DNA from: Enterobacterales bacterium
Lineage (GTDB): Bacteria > Pseudomonadota > Gammaproteobacteria > Enterobacterales > Enterobacteriaceae
Assembly: GCA_015655145.1 (NCBI GenBank)
Contig: JAATFO010000078.1
Span: 1 to 56,702, forward strand
Direction: 5' to 3'
Length of the DNA: 56,702 nt
This document shows positions 21,562 through 31,141 of this stretch, one piece after another (the first letter of the stretch is position 1; each line of letters opens with the position of its first letter). The translations under genes and the position numbers were made by a program. The notes under the pieces were generated by a model, which saw nothing but the letters and a program-made list of their open reading frames with translations, made no database searches and was not told where the DNA came from.

Positions 21562-21774
21562 GATGGTGGCTTCTCTTAAAGTGTGATTGTCAGGGTGTGA
21601 AAACCTGTTGCGATAATATCACGCGCAACTGCGTGCGCAAGAACAGCCTGAGATAATTCAACGCATCTGACCATCAGTAATGATTTGCCCGGCCTGAGAT
21701 TTTTTTTGCTAAACTCAGGCGACGAAAAAGGCAAAAAAGATGATAAACCTGTGGGTTAACATAAGGAATCAACC

Positions 21775-22551
21775 ATGTTACTGGTCATCTCTCCGGCCAA
21801 AACGCTGGACTATGAAAGCCCGCTGACGACCACACGCTTTACCCAACCCGTATTGTTAGAAAAATCACAACAGCTGATCGATATTGCGCGTGCGCTGACA
21901 CCGGCGCAAATCGGCTCGCTGATGAGCATCAGTGACAAACTGGCCTTACTGAATACCGAACGCTTTAATGACTGGCACCATCCGTTTACGCCCGAGAATG
22001 CCCGTCAGGCGCTCCTCGCCTTCAAAGGCGATGTGTATACCGGACTACAAGCGGAACAATTCAGCGAAGCGGATTTCGATTTTGCCCAACAGCATCTGCG
22101 GATCCTGTCCGGTTTATATGGCGTGCTGCGCCCACGCGATCTGATGCAGCCGTATCGCCTTGAAATGGGTATCAGGCTGGCGAATCCAGCGGGCAAGGAC
22201 CTCTACCATTTTTGGGGTGATACCCTGACTACCCTGCTGAACAACGCACTGGAAGAACAAGGCGATGACGTGTTGATCAATTTAGCTTCCGAAGAATATT
22301 TCAACGCCATTCAGCCGAAAAAGCTTAACGGACGTCTGATTAAGCCTGTGTTTTTGGATGAAAAAAAGGGGCAGTTCAAGGTGATCAGCTTTTATGCTAA
22401 AAAAGCGCGTGGCCTGATGTGCCGTTATATGATTCAACACCGTCTGCGGGAACCGTCACAATTGAAAGAATTTAATCTGGAAGGATATTTTTTCGATGCG
22501 AAAAGCAGTACCGATACAACGCTGGTGTTTAAGCGCCACGAACTTGCCTGA
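21775..22551 (+). CDS. yaaA: peroxide stress protein YaaA (DUF328)
   Basis: The 258-residue protein matches E. coli YaaA throughout ([69 protein letters not shown]). In E. coli, OxyR induces yaaA, and the protein lowers free iron and DNA damage under hydrogen peroxide. The upstream gap contains a 7-bp inverted repeat (GCCTGAG/CTCAGGC, 21692-21720); I could not confirm an OxyR site by eye. In E. coli yaaA lies close to thrC. Here the two are separated by the chaperone-effector pair. Confidence 0.96.
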   Translation: MLLVISPAKTLDYESPLTTTRFTQPVLLEKSQQLIDIARALTPAQIGSLMSISDKLALLNTERFNDWHHPFTPENARQALLAFKGDVYTGLQAEQFSEADFDFAQQHLRILSGLYGVLRPRDLMQPYRLEMGIRLANPAGKDLYHFWGDTLTTLLNNALEEQGDDVLINLASEEYFNAIQPKKLNGRLIKPVFLDEKKGQFKVISFYAKKARGLMCRYMIQHRLREPSQLKEFNLEGYFFDAKSSTDTTLVFKRHELA

Positions 22552-22563
22552 CCCGGATATAAC

Positions 22564-22589
22564 ATGCCGCTGTACCTTGATAGCGGCAT
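22564..22589 (+). terminator. possible terminator hairpin after yaaA
   Basis: ATGCCGCT and AGCGGCAT form a perfect 8-bp stem with a 10-nt loop, 12 nt after the yaaA stop. No T run follows, so it may be rho-dependent or only stabilise the 3' end. Confidence 0.4.
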
Positions 22590-22704
22590 ACCATGTCACC
22601 ATAAGCTCTCCCGATAATGAGCGCCCCCGATCCTTATCTGACCTGCACTTCCCTGTTCAATACTGAGATCATGTATACAAAAAACTTATAGTTTCAGTGA
22701 AATA

Positions 22705-22732
22705 AGAACTGTACACCGCTGGCTGACACAGA
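22705..22732 (+). promoter_or_regulatory. degenerate hrp-box-like promoter
   Basis: AGAACT, 15 nt, then ACACAGA, 36 nt before the chaperone gene. Against GGAACC-N15/16-CCACNNA it differs at G1, C6 (T is a tolerated variant) and the first C of the -10 half. The spacing is the same as in the box at 6870. On its own it is weak; its position in front of a type III chaperone gene raises the likelihood. Confidence 0.4.
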
Positions 22733-22768
22733 GACTTCGCTATGCCATGAAAAAATGACGAGGTTGCA

Positions 22769-23821
22769 ATGAATCAGTTAGAAATCCACAAAACGCTCCA
22801 GCAGAGAATTCATCAGGCATCACAGTTGTCAGGCTATGCTCATCCGTTCGCCGGGGGGAAAGCGCCATCGCCGCCGCCTTCTTCCCTGCCATCGCACGCT
22901 TATTCGTGGCTACATAATGCAGCACTGCAATTCGATGCAAGCAGTACCGATGCCATCGCATTTGCACAACAGGGAATGCTCACCCTCGATGCACTAACGG
23001 TGGTTCTGCTCTGTCTGCGCGAAGAACCGGTTCCGTTATGGATAATGATGGGCTATTTACGCACCCCGAGGGAAATTCATCCGGATGCATGGCAAGAGGC
23101 CTTACTGCGAGCAAATGATATCGCCATGGCAATGAATGGCAGTAGTTTCGGACTGGATGAACAGGGCAATACTTTTCTGATGAAACCACTGGCTTTTGAT
23201 ATCGTTGACGATGTTGACGCTCTGGCGCTCAGTATGAACGACGCTAATACACTGGCATCCTGTCTGATCGATTCACTGCTCTCACTGGGACAACCTTCGC
23301 CGCTCAATGCTGATGAGAACAACGCTGACCCCGCGCCTTTGCCAGAACCAGACCAACGCCGGCAGTCTCTATTATTGCACCAGGAGATCGATCTCCGCTC
23401 AGCCGCTGCAATACAAAAACAGTGGCATATTCCACTTATGCTGGCGGCCTGTAAAACCCTCGGTTCGGTAGTCTCTTTAAGCCCCCAGGAAAGCTGCGTT
23501 TCGGTTCTCAGCTTTCCTGAACGGAAAATTATCGTGATCGCAGATGGCGATGAACGCCATCTGCTGGTCTCGACGCCGATGACGTCGTTTCCACATCCCG
23601 GTTACACACCGCGCCACCTCCTGCTGGCAAATAATAATCTGATGGCGCTGGCGCACTGCTCATTCTCACTGTCATCAAGCGGCACCAGCTTGTTGGCTCG
23701 CTGGGATACTTACGGACTCGACGGAAGTGACTTCGCCAGTTGGCTGGCTGATTTTATGACGCTGGCTACCGCATGTGAAATACCCACTCAACCTATTACC
23801 CCGGAGATAAAAAATGAATAA
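22769..23821 (+). CDS. putative double-domain (tandem CesT-like) type III secretion chaperone
   Basis: The 350-residue protein has no signal peptide or membrane helix and is not recognised as a named protein. Two regions read like class I type III chaperones of the CesT/SycE family. In the first (about 45-175), ALLRANDIAMAMNGSSFGLD (111 onwards) precedes EQGNTFLM. In the second (about 215-340), HLLLANNNLMALAHCSFSLS (283 onwards) precedes SSGTSLLA. The two align with each other (LL-AN, SF-L, G--L), as expected for the domain's helix followed by two strands. A Pro/Asp-rich linker (about 182-200) joins them. Ordinary CesT chaperones are 110-170 residues, so this looks like a fusion or duplication. 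GAGG lies 5 nt before the ATG. The stop overlaps the next gene by 8 nt, the usual chaperone-effector coupling. Confidence 0.6.
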   Translation: MNQLEIHKTLQQRIHQASQLSGYAHPFAGGKAPSPPPSSLPSHAYSWLHNAALQFDASSTDAIAFAQQGMLTLDALTVVLLCLREEPVPLWIMMGYLRTPREIHPDAWQEALLRANDIAMAMNGSSFGLDEQGNTFLMKPLAFDIVDDVDALALSMNDANTLASCLIDSLLSLGQPSPLNADENNADPAPLPEPDQRRQSLLLHQEIDLRSAAAIQKQWHIPLMLAACKTLGSVVSLSPQESCVSVLSFPERKIIVIADGDERHLLVSTPMTSFPHPGYTPRHLLLANNNLMALAHCSFSLSSSGTSLLARWDTYGLDGSDFASWLADFMTLATACEIPTQPITPEIKNE

Positions 23822-25367
23822 CAACATTCATCTGGAACCCCCTATCTATCCACCGATACCTCTAGAAATAGCAGGGACTGGTCATGCTGTCGATCTTGAA
23901 ATGGGTCTCCACGATCAGGTTAACGATCAGGTAAACGCCAGACAAAACGCTAATCGTATCAACCAACTATTAGATCAACTTCACATTACTGGGCCACACG
24001 AACGAACGCGTCATGCTCTCCGCACCGGCAGAGATGTTGGCGGGCGCGTCATCGGTATGGGCAGAGATGCTGGCGAGCGCATCATCGGTGTGGGCAGAGA
24101 TGTTGGCGGGCGTGTCATCGGTGTGGGCAGAGATGTTGGCGAGCACGTCATCGGTGTGGGCAGAGATGTTGGCGGGCGTGTCATCGATGTGGGCAGAGAT
24201 GTTGGCGAGCGTGTCATCGATGTGATCGGTCAGGGCATCACCACGACCGGACACTCAATGAAAATGTTCGCCACAGAGCCACTAAAAAACCGCGCCTGGG
24301 GTGCGATGGCCGGACACCTTTTACAACAAATGGTGACCTGCGGTGGGCCGACACTGTTGCGTGAAGAAGCCTTTATTGAGGCTTATAACGTGATACTGCC
24401 ACATCTGACAAAAAAATATCCCGGGGTAACCGTCGGCCTGCAAGTGGCGGTTTCTTTGCTCAGCATAGTGGCGCACTATAAAATGCGCGAACCCCGTATG
24501 CAACGCGCTCAGGATGACTCCGTTGCACCACGTGGCTACTTTGGCCTGAGCCCTGAAGAGTTCGAAAATCTCCCTCAGGACGAGAGAGACGCGATGCAAA
24601 ATGCCCAGGCAAACGGCTCTGAATGGGTGACATCAATGCAACTGGTGGCGGAAATACTCAATACGGTGATGTCGGTCGCGGGCGCAGCGACAGGAAATCA
24701 TGCGCTGACAACCCGCGTTTTGAGCTCACAAATCCGCAATATCCTGTATGCCGCAACACGGGAACCTTTACAAGCCACCCTCAGCATGACCGGGGCAACA
24801 CAGGGCACCCCCACATTTGGCGTGAATGATGCACATATGGCGATCAACGGCGCCTGGTATACCGCAATGACGTTAGCAATGGGTGTAATGCAAGATGCCG
24901 TGATCCAAAGTGCGTTACCCAAAGGCTATTCAGTTTCCGGACCCGAGTTACGTGATGCCTCCGGGAAAAGTTTACAGGGTAATGAACTACACCAAATGGC
25001 GATAAAGGTTGCCGGGATACGGGCAATATGTAATTCGGCGATCGAAAGCGTTGATGCTTTTCTCGGTAAACATTACGACACCAAACAGGTGAATGATAGC
25101 CAGGCGTTTTCCGCATCACTGCCGATGCGCGATTATGGCCGATTACTGGATCATTCGATTGCTCGACTGAGCTGGAATAATTTTGCTAACAGCAGCACGC
25201 AGGGCGTGCAGCAAGCCATCAGCAAAATTGGCGGCCAGTTCTCCGAGGACTCCGGTCAACTCGGCAACATTGTCGCCGCAGCGGCCTTCGGGCTCTCCTA
25301 TAAAATGGTTAATCAGACCTATCAGGCACATGCAAAAGTGCGCGCCGCCGTGGCTTCGGGTAACTGA
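23814..25367 (+). CDS. putative type III effector/translocator with 11-residue repeats
   Basis: The 517-residue protein is not recognised. It has no Sec signal. The N-terminal 70 residues are Asn/Pro/His-rich and probably carry the secretion and chaperone-binding signals. Residues 72-137 are six 11-residue repeats (GRDVGGRVIGV type). The rest is mostly predicted helix with several apolar stretches (VGLQVAVSLLSIVAHY, LNTVMSVAGAATG, WYTAMTLAMGVMQDAVI, LGNIVAAAAFGLSYK) that are amphipathic or weakly hydrophobic. This could suit membrane insertion, as in translocator-like effectors, but no family match is claimed. GGAG precedes the ATG. The start overlaps the end of the chaperone-like gene by 8 nt, so that protein is the likely cognate chaperone. 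The gene converges on thrC. Confidence 0.6.
   Translation: MNNNIHLEPPIYPPIPLEIAGTGHAVDLEMGLHDQVNDQVNARQNANRINQLLDQLHITGPHERTRHALRTGRDVGGRVIGMGRDAGERIIGVGRDVGGRVIGVGRDVGEHVIGVGRDVGGRVIDVGRDVGERVIDVIGQGITTTGHSMKMFATEPLKNRAWGAMAGHLLQQMVTCGGPTLLREEAFIEAYNVILPHLTKKYPGVTVGLQVAVSLLSIVAHYKMREPRMQRAQDDSVAPRGYFGLSPEEFENLPQDERDAMQNAQANGSEWVTSMQLVAEILNTVMSVAGAATGNHALTTRVLSSQIRNILYAATREPLQATLSMTGATQGTPTFGVNDAHMAINGAWYTAMTLAMGVMQDAVIQSALPKGYSVSGPELRDASGKSLQGNELHQMAIKVAGIRAICNSAIESVDAFLGKHYDTKQVNDSQAFSASLPMRDYGRLLDHSIARLSWNNFANSSTQGVQQAISKIGGQFSEDSGQLGNIVAAAAFGLSYKMVNQTYQAHAKVRAAVASGN
24027..24224 (+). repeat. six 33-bp in-frame tandem repeats (three 66-bp superunits)
   Basis: Six 33-bp units encode residues 72-137 of the putative effector. 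Units alternate GRDVGGRVI and GRDVGERVI versions, so the true duplication unit is 22 codons (66 bp), present three times. Differences between copies are few and partly synonymous, which points to recent expansion. The repeat keeps extra frames open on the other strand; these are artefacts. Confidence 0.95.
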
Positions 25368-25425
25368 CCCGCCATCGCAGGGAAAGCGATGCATCCCCGC
25401 CGCAGAAACAGGCGAGGATAAGCCA

Positions 25426-26712
25426 TTAAGCGTTAAAGAGGAACTTGCGTAAATCAGCGAACTCTGCCGGCATCGCATGTGATAGCAGGGGCAGGTCTGC
25501 ACGTGCAGCCAGGGCCTCTGGCAGCGCTAACGATTGCCCGAGGATCACCTCTACACTCTCTTTGAATTTTGCCGGATGTGCCGTGCCGAGGAACAAACCA
25601 TACTCACCCGGTTGCAGTTGATCACGTAACAGACGGTAAGCGATGGCTGCATGCGGCTCAGAAATATAGCCCATATCGGCCAGTTCGCGCATTGTTGCTT
25701 TTGTGGTGTCATCAGATACCGCGCCAAAACCCAGTTCATTCAAATGCCAGGCTTTACGCCGAAATAACTCTTCCACACGCGGCCAATTGTTCGGCTGGCT
25801 GACATCCATGGCATTCGACAATGTGGCCACTGTTGTCTTCGGTTGCCATGCGCCATGCGCCAAAAACCGCGGTACGGTATCGTTGGCATTGGTCGCGGCG
25901 ATGAAGCGTTTTATCGGTAAGCCGAGCGATTTTGCCAGCAAACCTGCGGTCAAATCGCCAAAATTACCACTTGGCACCGAGACCACCAGTTGGTTACGTT
26001 GCTCTTGCGACAATTGCGCCACGGCTTCAAAATAATAACAAACCTGCGCCAGCAATCGACTGATGTTAATCGAATTAGCCGAATTCAGACCAATCGTCTG
26101 CTTCAGTTCTTCATCATCAAATGCCTGTTTGACCAGGGACTGGCAGGCGTCAAAATCGCCATCAATAGCAATGGTATGAATGTTACCGCCCAGCGTACAA
26201 AACAGTTTTTCCTGCAGCGGACTGATTTTCCCCTGGGGATAAAGAATGACAACACGGACGTTATCCATACCGTAAAACGCATGCGCCACTGCGGCGCCGG
26301 TGTCGCCTGATGTGGCAGTCAGAATAGTGATTTTTTCATCCGCAGCGCTGATATAAGAGAGCATCTGCGCCATAAAACGTCCGCCGAAGTCTTTAAACGC
26401 CAGGGTTGGACCGTGAAACAGTTCCAGGCAGGCAATGTCTTCCGTTACCGTTATCACCGGCGCGGGAAAGGTGAATGCGGCTTTAACGCGCTCCTGCAAC
26501 GGAGGCAACGCAATTTCATCACCTATAAACGCGGCAAGAATTTTGCTGCTGCGGCTGACAAAATCCAGTGCCAGCAAGTCATCAATCGCTGTCCGTTCAA
26601 ATTCAGGTAATTCCAGCGGGAAAAACAGCCCTTGTTGATTACCGAGCCCTTGTTTCACTGCCTGAGCGAAACTAACCTGCTGATTATGATCCTTAAGATT
26701 ATAGAGTTTCAT
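25426..26712 (-). CDS. thrC: threonine synthase
   Basis: ThrC converts O-phosphohomoserine to threonine with PLP. The 428-residue protein (E. coli 428) has PLP lysine Lys107 in GPTLAFKDFGGRF, ATSGDTGAAVAHAFYG and VPSGNFGDLTAG. It is the last gene of thrLABC, 2 nt after the thrB stop, and converges on the effector gene with only 58 nt between. No clear terminator with a T run is visible in that gap, only an imperfect GC hairpin. Confidence 0.98.
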   Translation of the reverse strand: MKLYNLKDHNQQVSFAQAVKQGLGNQQGLFFPLELPEFERTAIDDLLALDFVSRSSKILAAFIGDEIALPPLQERVKAAFTFPAPVITVTEDIACLELFHGPTLAFKDFGGRFMAQMLSYISAADEKITILTATSGDTGAAVAHAFYGMDNVRVVILYPQGKISPLQEKLFCTLGGNIHTIAIDGDFDACQSLVKQAFDDEELKQTIGLNSANSINISRLLAQVCYYFEAVAQLSQEQRNQLVVSVPSGNFGDLTAGLLAKSLGLPIKRFIAATNANDTVPRFLAHGAWQPKTTVATLSNAMDVSQPNNWPRVEELFRRKAWHLNELGFGAVSDDTTKATMRELADMGYISEPHAAIAYRLLRDQLQPGEYGLFLGTAHPAKFKESVEVILGQSLALPEALAARADLPLLSHAMPAEFADLRKFLFNA

Positions 26713-26714
26713 GA

Positions 26715-27644
26715 TTATCCCAGTTTACGTGCGCCCGCCGTATCCAAACGGCAAATATGGACAAAACCTTCATCATTCTGTAGGTAGTTCTGACTGAGCC
26801 AACTGGCCATGCGATCGGCGGTTGCACGGTCATCACAAACAGCAAAGAGTGTTGGGCCGGAACCGGAGATGCCACAAGCCAGAGCGCCGATGTCTTGAGC
26901 CGCCTGACGCGCCTGCGCAAACCCCGGCAACAGTTTGGTTCGATACGGTTCCGCGATAACATCGCACATCAGTGCCGCCGCCAGCGCAGGCTGCCGGGTA
27001 TGGCAGGCGTGAATAAAACCCGCCAGATAACGCCCATGCCTGATGCAGTCTTCTTTACGGTACTGTGCCGGTAAAATCGCGCGCGCTTCTGCCGTTGAAA
27101 CTTTGATCCCCGGATACGCCATCACCCATAGCCAGTCATCAAACCCGGGAACGCTCTGGCTGATGATACCGTTTTCTTCCAGCATCAGTTGCAACCCGCC
27201 AAGAAAACAAGGCGCTACGTTATCGTAATGCACACTGCCGGAAATCCGCCCTTCCAGCTCGCCCATGAGACTCAGGAGCTCGGTATCGTTTAATGGATTA
27301 TCACAAAACGCATTCATCGCCATGAGACCAGCAACCACGGAACAGGCGCTCGAACCGAGGCCGGAACCAATAGGCATGTTTTTTTCCAGGGTCATCGCCA
27401 CCGGGACAGTTTTACCAATCGCTTCACAAAAGCGCGTCCAGCACTGATAAACAATATTCTCGGTGGGTGAGGCTGGCAGTTTACTCACAAAACGCCCCTC
27501 ATTGACCAGACTGAAGCGTTGTGCGGCTTCAACCGTAACGCAATCCCCCAATAAACTCCCATCCACCGGCGAAACGGCCGCGCCCAGCACATCAAAACCA
27601 ACACTCACGTTGCCAATCGAGGCCGGCGCATAAATTTTTACCAT
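26715..27644 (-). CDS. thrB: homoserine kinase
   Basis: This GHMP-family kinase phosphorylates homoserine. The ATP loop is [19 protein letters not shown], and the C-terminal GHMP motif is [13 protein letters not shown] choose the ATG at 27644 ([18 protein letters not shown], 309 aa) because AGGAG lies 7 nt upstream and E. coli ThrB begins with the same MVK. The adjacent ATG at 27647, which overlaps the thrA stop (TGATG), is possible; the longer frame from 27665 only reads thrA sequence. Confidence 0.97.
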   Translation of the reverse strand: MVKIYAPASIGNVSVGFDVLGAAVSPVDGSLLGDCVTVEAAQRFSLVNEGRFVSKLPASPTENIVYQCWTRFCEAIGKTVPVAMTLEKNMPIGSGLGSSACSVVAGLMAMNAFCDNPLNDTELLSLMGELEGRISGSVHYDNVAPCFLGGLQLMLEENGIISQSVPGFDDWLWVMAYPGIKVSTAEARAILPAQYRKEDCIRHGRYLAGFIHACHTRQPALAAALMCDVIAEPYRTKLLPGFAQARQAAQDIGALACGISGSGPTLFAVCDDRATADRMASWLSQNYLQNDEGFVHICRLDTAGARKLG

Positions 27645-27646
27645 CA

Positions 27647-30109
27647 TCAAACTCCTAACTTCCATGACAGCGTGCGTAACAAATCAGCAAACACACCAGC
27701 GGCCGTTACCGTATTACCGGCGCCGTAGCCACGCAAAACCAGTGGAATCGGCTGATAATAGCGGCTATAGAAGGCCAGCGCATTCTCACCATTTTTTACT
27801 TTATACAAAGGATCGTTACTGTCTACCGCATCAATCTTCACTTTGCACTTGCCGCCTTCTTCGATGAGGCCGACAAAACGCAATACCCGACCTTCATCAC
27901 GGGCTTTGGCCACACGGGCGGCAAAGGCGTCATCCAGTTCCGGTAAGCGCTGCATAAACGTGTCCACATCTGCTATCTCAGTGAATGCCGCTGGCAGAAC
28001 GGGTTCAATGTCAATGTCGCTCAACTCCATCGGATAACCGGCTTCACGTGCCAGAATAAGTAACTTGCGCGCCACATCAATGCCGGAAAGATCATCACGC
28101 GGGTCAGGCTCAGTGAATCCCTGTTCACGCGCCAGTCGGGTTGCCGCGGAAAGCGTAACACCTTCGTCCAGTTTACCAAAAATAAAGGACAGAGAACCGG
28201 AAAGGATGCCTGAAAAGTGAATCAACTCATCACCGGCATTGAGCAGATTTTGTAAGTTCTCGATCACCGGCAATCCAGCACCTACGTTGGTATCATAAAG
28301 GAACTTACGCCGTGATTTTGCCGCGGCAGCACGCATTTGCTGATAGTAATTCCACGAGGCGGTATTGGCCTTTTTGTTCGGCGTCACGACATGGAAGCCT
28401 TCAGCAAGGAAATCAGCGTACTGATCAGCCACCGCCTGGCTGGAGGTACAATCAACAATCACCGGATTAAGCAGATGATACTCTTTGACCAGGCGAATCA
28501 GCCGTTCCAGATTGAACGGCTCTTTCGCTGCATGCAAAGCTGCCTGCCAGTTTCCCAGCGCAATGCCATGCACACTGGTCAATAACGCTTTGGAATTGGC
28601 AATGCCACAGATGCGCAGATCGATATGTTTCGTTTTCAACCACGCTTGTTGCCGATATATTTGATCAAGCAGCGCACTGCCCACGCCACCAACGCCAACC
28701 ACAAACACTTCAATTACCTGGTCCGTGTTGAACAGCATTTGATGAACCACCCGTACACCGGTCGTCACATCATCATTACTCACCACCACTGAAATTGATC
28801 GTTCTGACGAGCCTTGCGCAATCGCCACAATATTGATATTAGCCCGCGCCAGCGCCGCGAAAAATTTAGCGGAAATCCCGCGTTGCGTCCGCATACCATC
28901 ACCGACCACCGAAATCACCGCCAAATGTTCCATCACATCCAGTGGTTCCAGCAAGCCGTCTTTCAGCTCCAGGTAGAACTCGTCTTCTAATACCCGTCGC
29001 GCACGGTTCTGATCACTTTGTGGAACACAGAAACTGATACTGTATTCGGATGAGGATTGTGTGATGAGCACCACGGAGATGCCGGCACGCGACATGGCGG
29101 CAAACACCCGTGCCGCCATACCTACCATGCCTTTCATTCCCGGGCCGGAAACGTTAAACATCGCCATATTGTTCAGGTTGGTGATGCCTTTAACCGGGCA
29201 GTCATCATCAACAGAATCACCGCCAATAAGCGTGCCAGGCGCTTGCGGATTAGCGGTATTCTTAATTAAACAGGGAATTTGAAATTGGGCGATTGGTGTG
29301 ATGGTACGCGGATGAAGCACTTTAGCGCCAAAATAGGAGAGCTCCATCGCCTCCTGGTAAGACATTGATTTCAGTAAGCGCGCTTCTGGCACCTGACGCG
29401 GATCACAGGTGTAGACCCCATCCACATCGGTCCAAATCTCACAACAATCGGCACGTAAACACGCCGCCAGTACGGCCGCGGAATAGTCAGAACCGTTGCG
29501 TCCTAACACCACCAGTTCACCGCGCTCATTACCGGCGGTAAAACCGGCCATCAGGATCATGTTTTCCGGCGGGATCTGGCTGGCCACGATGCGCCGTGTA
29601 GACTCGGCAATATCGACGGTAGAATCGAGATAATGGCCAATGGCCAGCAATTTTTCCACTGGATTAATCACGCTAACCGCGTAACCTCGCGCCTGTAACA
29701 ACGCTTCCATGATAGCGATTGAGAGCTTTTCTCCGCGGCAAATGAGCGCCGCATTGACAGCATCAGGGCACTGCCCCAACAAGCTAATACCGTGCAATAC
29801 GTGTTTTATCTGAACAAACTCCTGGTCGACCACCTTTTTCAGCCGGTCATAATCAAAACCATGCTGCGCATCCGCCAGCCCTTGCAGCAAATCGGCAAAG
29901 ATCCGTTCAGCATCACCGCGATTCGGCGCGGAATCCTGACCGCTGATGGTTTTCTCAATCATGGCCACCAGATGGTTGGTGATTTTAGCGGGGGCAGACA
30001 GCACAGTGGCAACCTGCCCCTGCTTCGCGTTGCTTTCAATAATATCGGCAACGCGTAAAAACCGTTCCGCATTTGCCACTGAGGTTCCGCCGAATTTCAG
30101 CACTCGCAT
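27647..30109 (-). CDS. thrA: bifunctional aspartokinase I / homoserine dehydrogenase I
   Basis: ThrA catalyses the first and third steps of threonine synthesis. The 820-residue protein (same length as E. coli) has the aspartokinase domain (1 to about 460) with [17 protein letters not shown] and [20 protein letters not shown]. Regulatory ACT segments for threonine feedback follow ([12 protein letters not shown] and [13 protein letters not shown]). The homoserine dehydrogenase domain begins at [21 protein letters not shown], with the GxGxxG NAD(P) loop, and includes [18 protein letters not shown] catalytic context and [13 protein letters not shown] precedes the ATG. Expression is controlled by the leader and attenuator upstream. 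Confidence 0.98.
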   Translation of the reverse strand: MRVLKFGGTSVANAERFLRVADIIESNAKQGQVATVLSAPAKITNHLVAMIEKTISGQDSAPNRGDAERIFADLLQGLADAQHGFDYDRLKKVVDQEFVQIKHVLHGISLLGQCPDAVNAALICRGEKLSIAIMEALLQARGYAVSVINPVEKLLAIGHYLDSTVDIAESTRRIVASQIPPENMILMAGFTAGNERGELVVLGRNGSDYSAAVLAACLRADCCEIWTDVDGVYTCDPRQVPEARLLKSMSYQEAMELSYFGAKVLHPRTITPIAQFQIPCLIKNTANPQAPGTLIGGDSVDDDCPVKGITNLNNMAMFNVSGPGMKGMVGMAARVFAAMSRAGISVVLITQSSSEYSISFCVPQSDQNRARRVLEDEFYLELKDGLLEPLDVMEHLAVISVVGDGMRTQRGISAKFFAALARANINIVAIAQGSSERSISVVVSNDDVTTGVRVVHQMLFNTDQVIEVFVVGVGGVGSALLDQIYRQQAWLKTKHIDLRICGIANSKALLTSVHGIALGNWQAALHAAKEPFNLERLIRLVKEYHLLNPVIVDCTSSQAVADQYADFLAEGFHVVTPNKKANTASWNYYQQMRAAAAKSRRKFLYDTNVGAGLPVIENLQNLLNAGDELIHFSGILSGSLSFIFGKLDEGVTLSAATRLAREQGFTEPDPRDDLSGIDVARKLLILAREAGYPMELSDIDIEPVLPAAFTEIADVDTFMQRLPELDDAFAARVAKARDEGRVLRFVGLIEEGGKCKVKIDAVDSNDPLYKVKNGENALAFYSRYYQPIPLVLRGYGAGNTVTAAGVFADLLRTLSWKLGV

Positions 30110-30136
30110 GTTTAACGCTCTCCTGAATTTATGTCC

Positions 30137-30167
30137 AAAAAAAAACCCGCACTGGTTAGGTGCGGGC
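30137..30167 (-). terminator. thr operon attenuator
   Basis: On the minus strand GCCCGCAC, a 7-nt loop, GTGCGGG, then nine T residues (30145-30137). It lies between the leader peptide stop and thrA. The A run before the stem makes it the classic attenuator shape, and GTGCGGGC in the end of the leader frame can form the competing structure. Confidence 0.92.
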
Positions 30168-30190
30168 TTTTTTTGTTTTTCCTGTATGCG

Positions 30191-30262
30191 TCAGCCCGCA
30201 CCGTTACCTGAAGTAATGGTGGTGGTAATAATGGTGGTGGTGTAGCGGCTGATTATACGCAT
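30191..30262 (-). CDS. thrL: thr operon leader peptide
   Basis: This 23-residue peptide was read directly from the minus strand. It begins MRIISRYTTTIITTTITS and ends GNGAG. Seven Thr and five Ile codons sense charged tRNA-Thr and tRNA-Ile; ribosome stalling there prevents the attenuator from forming. The end is the same as in the E. coli leader, while the start differs (MRIISRY against MKRIS), giving a peptide two residues longer. Confidence 0.95.
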   Translation of the reverse strand: MRIISRYTTTIITTTITSGNGAG

Positions 30263-30295
30263 TGAAATTTTTTGTCTGTCTTCTGGTGTCTGTCA

Positions 30296-30324
30296 GAAGT
30301 AAAGCAAAGTGCCGATTAAGTCAA
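30296..30324 (-). promoter_or_regulatory. probable thr operon promoter
   Basis: The minus strand has TTGACT (30324-30319), a 17-bp spacer and a weak TACTTC (30301-30296). The -35 is good; the -10 is poor and a shifted TTTACT is an alternative. It lies 34 nt upstream of thrL. Confidence 0.4.
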
Positions 30325-30439
30325 TTTTTTTATCATCCGCACATTTTCCTGCAATAGATTACTGTGGTGCATTTGCCCGCATTAGTGGACAAATCATTTA
30401 ATCATTAAATGCTTGATGGATTTATACTCTGAAAAATAA

Positions 30440-31141
30440 TCATGAATCCGGATCTTTACCTGTAAGTTTTTTTTCTATGTCATGCAATAACCGATGCAAC
30501 ATCGCACTATCACGTTGTTCGAGCAAACCAATCCGCTGTTGGACCCAGTCGGACAGTTTTTTATCATCCTGCACGCCAAGACGAAACAGTAAATGATCCA
30601 TGCGTTGACGTAATGCACTGATCTGTTGTGGGTCGGCAACTGGCGCCGCGACTGGCTGTGCGCGAAACAACGAGGCCAGTTGGTAGCAATAAACCATTAC
30701 CGCCTGACCGAGATTGAGCGACGGGTAATCAGCCATCATCGGGATCCCCGTCAGCAGATCGACCTGCGCAAGTTCATCATTGGTTAGCCCGCTATCCTCC
30801 CGACCAAACACCAACGCCAGGTTGCTTAGCCATTGTCGCTTCTCCTGTAAAATCACTTCGACTTGCGGTGGCGTGGCATAATAACGAAATTGCGTGCGGT
30901 GACGTGCAGTGGTGGCAACGGAAAAATCGATATCGGCCAGCGCAGCGCTAAGTGAATCAAAATGATGAATATTATCAATGACATCTCCCGCACCATGCGC
31001 GACGCGTCGTGTCGCAGGCTCACAATAAGCGCGGCTTTGCACAATGCGCAATTCAGAAAACCCCATGGTTTTCATCGCCCGGGCCGCAGCACCAATATTC
31101 TCCGCCCGCGCGGGCGAGACAAGGATGAGGGGAAAACGCAT
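30440..31141 (-). CDS. yjtD: SpoU/TrmH-family tRNA/rRNA 2'-O-methyltransferase (LasT/YjtD)
   Basis: The 233-residue trefoil-knot (SPOUT) methyltransferase has the three SpoU motifs: ENIGAAARAMKTMGF, LALVFGREDSGLTNDELAQ and SLNLGQAVMVYCYQL. A C-terminal helical extension follows. The position between thrL and arcA is that of E. coli yjtD, whose RNA target is not settled. AGGAG precedes the ATG. Confidence 0.92.
   Translation of the reverse strand: MRFPLILVSPARAENIGAAARAMKTMGFSELRIVQSRAYCEPATRRVAHGAGDVIDNIHHFDSLSAALADIDFSVATTARHRTQFRYYATPPQVEVILQEKRQWLSNLALVFGREDSGLTNDELAQVDLLTGIPMMADYPSLNLGQAVMVYCYQLASLFRAQPVAAPVADPQQISALRQRMDHLLFRLGVQDDKKLSDWVQQRIGLLEQRDSAMLHRLLHDIEKKLTGKDPDS

Noticed and set aside
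23835..23865. GGAACC followed by CCACCGA inside the effector gene as another hrp box
   Set aside because: The spacing is only about 10 nt, too short for HrpL, and it lies within coding sequence.
24027..24224. CRISPR-like array
   Set aside because: Units are contiguous without unique spacers and are in frame with a coding sequence.
23970..24254. Minus-strand frames across the effector repeats
   Set aside because: The 33-bp period is a multiple of three, so any frame without a stop in one unit stays open; these are artefacts.
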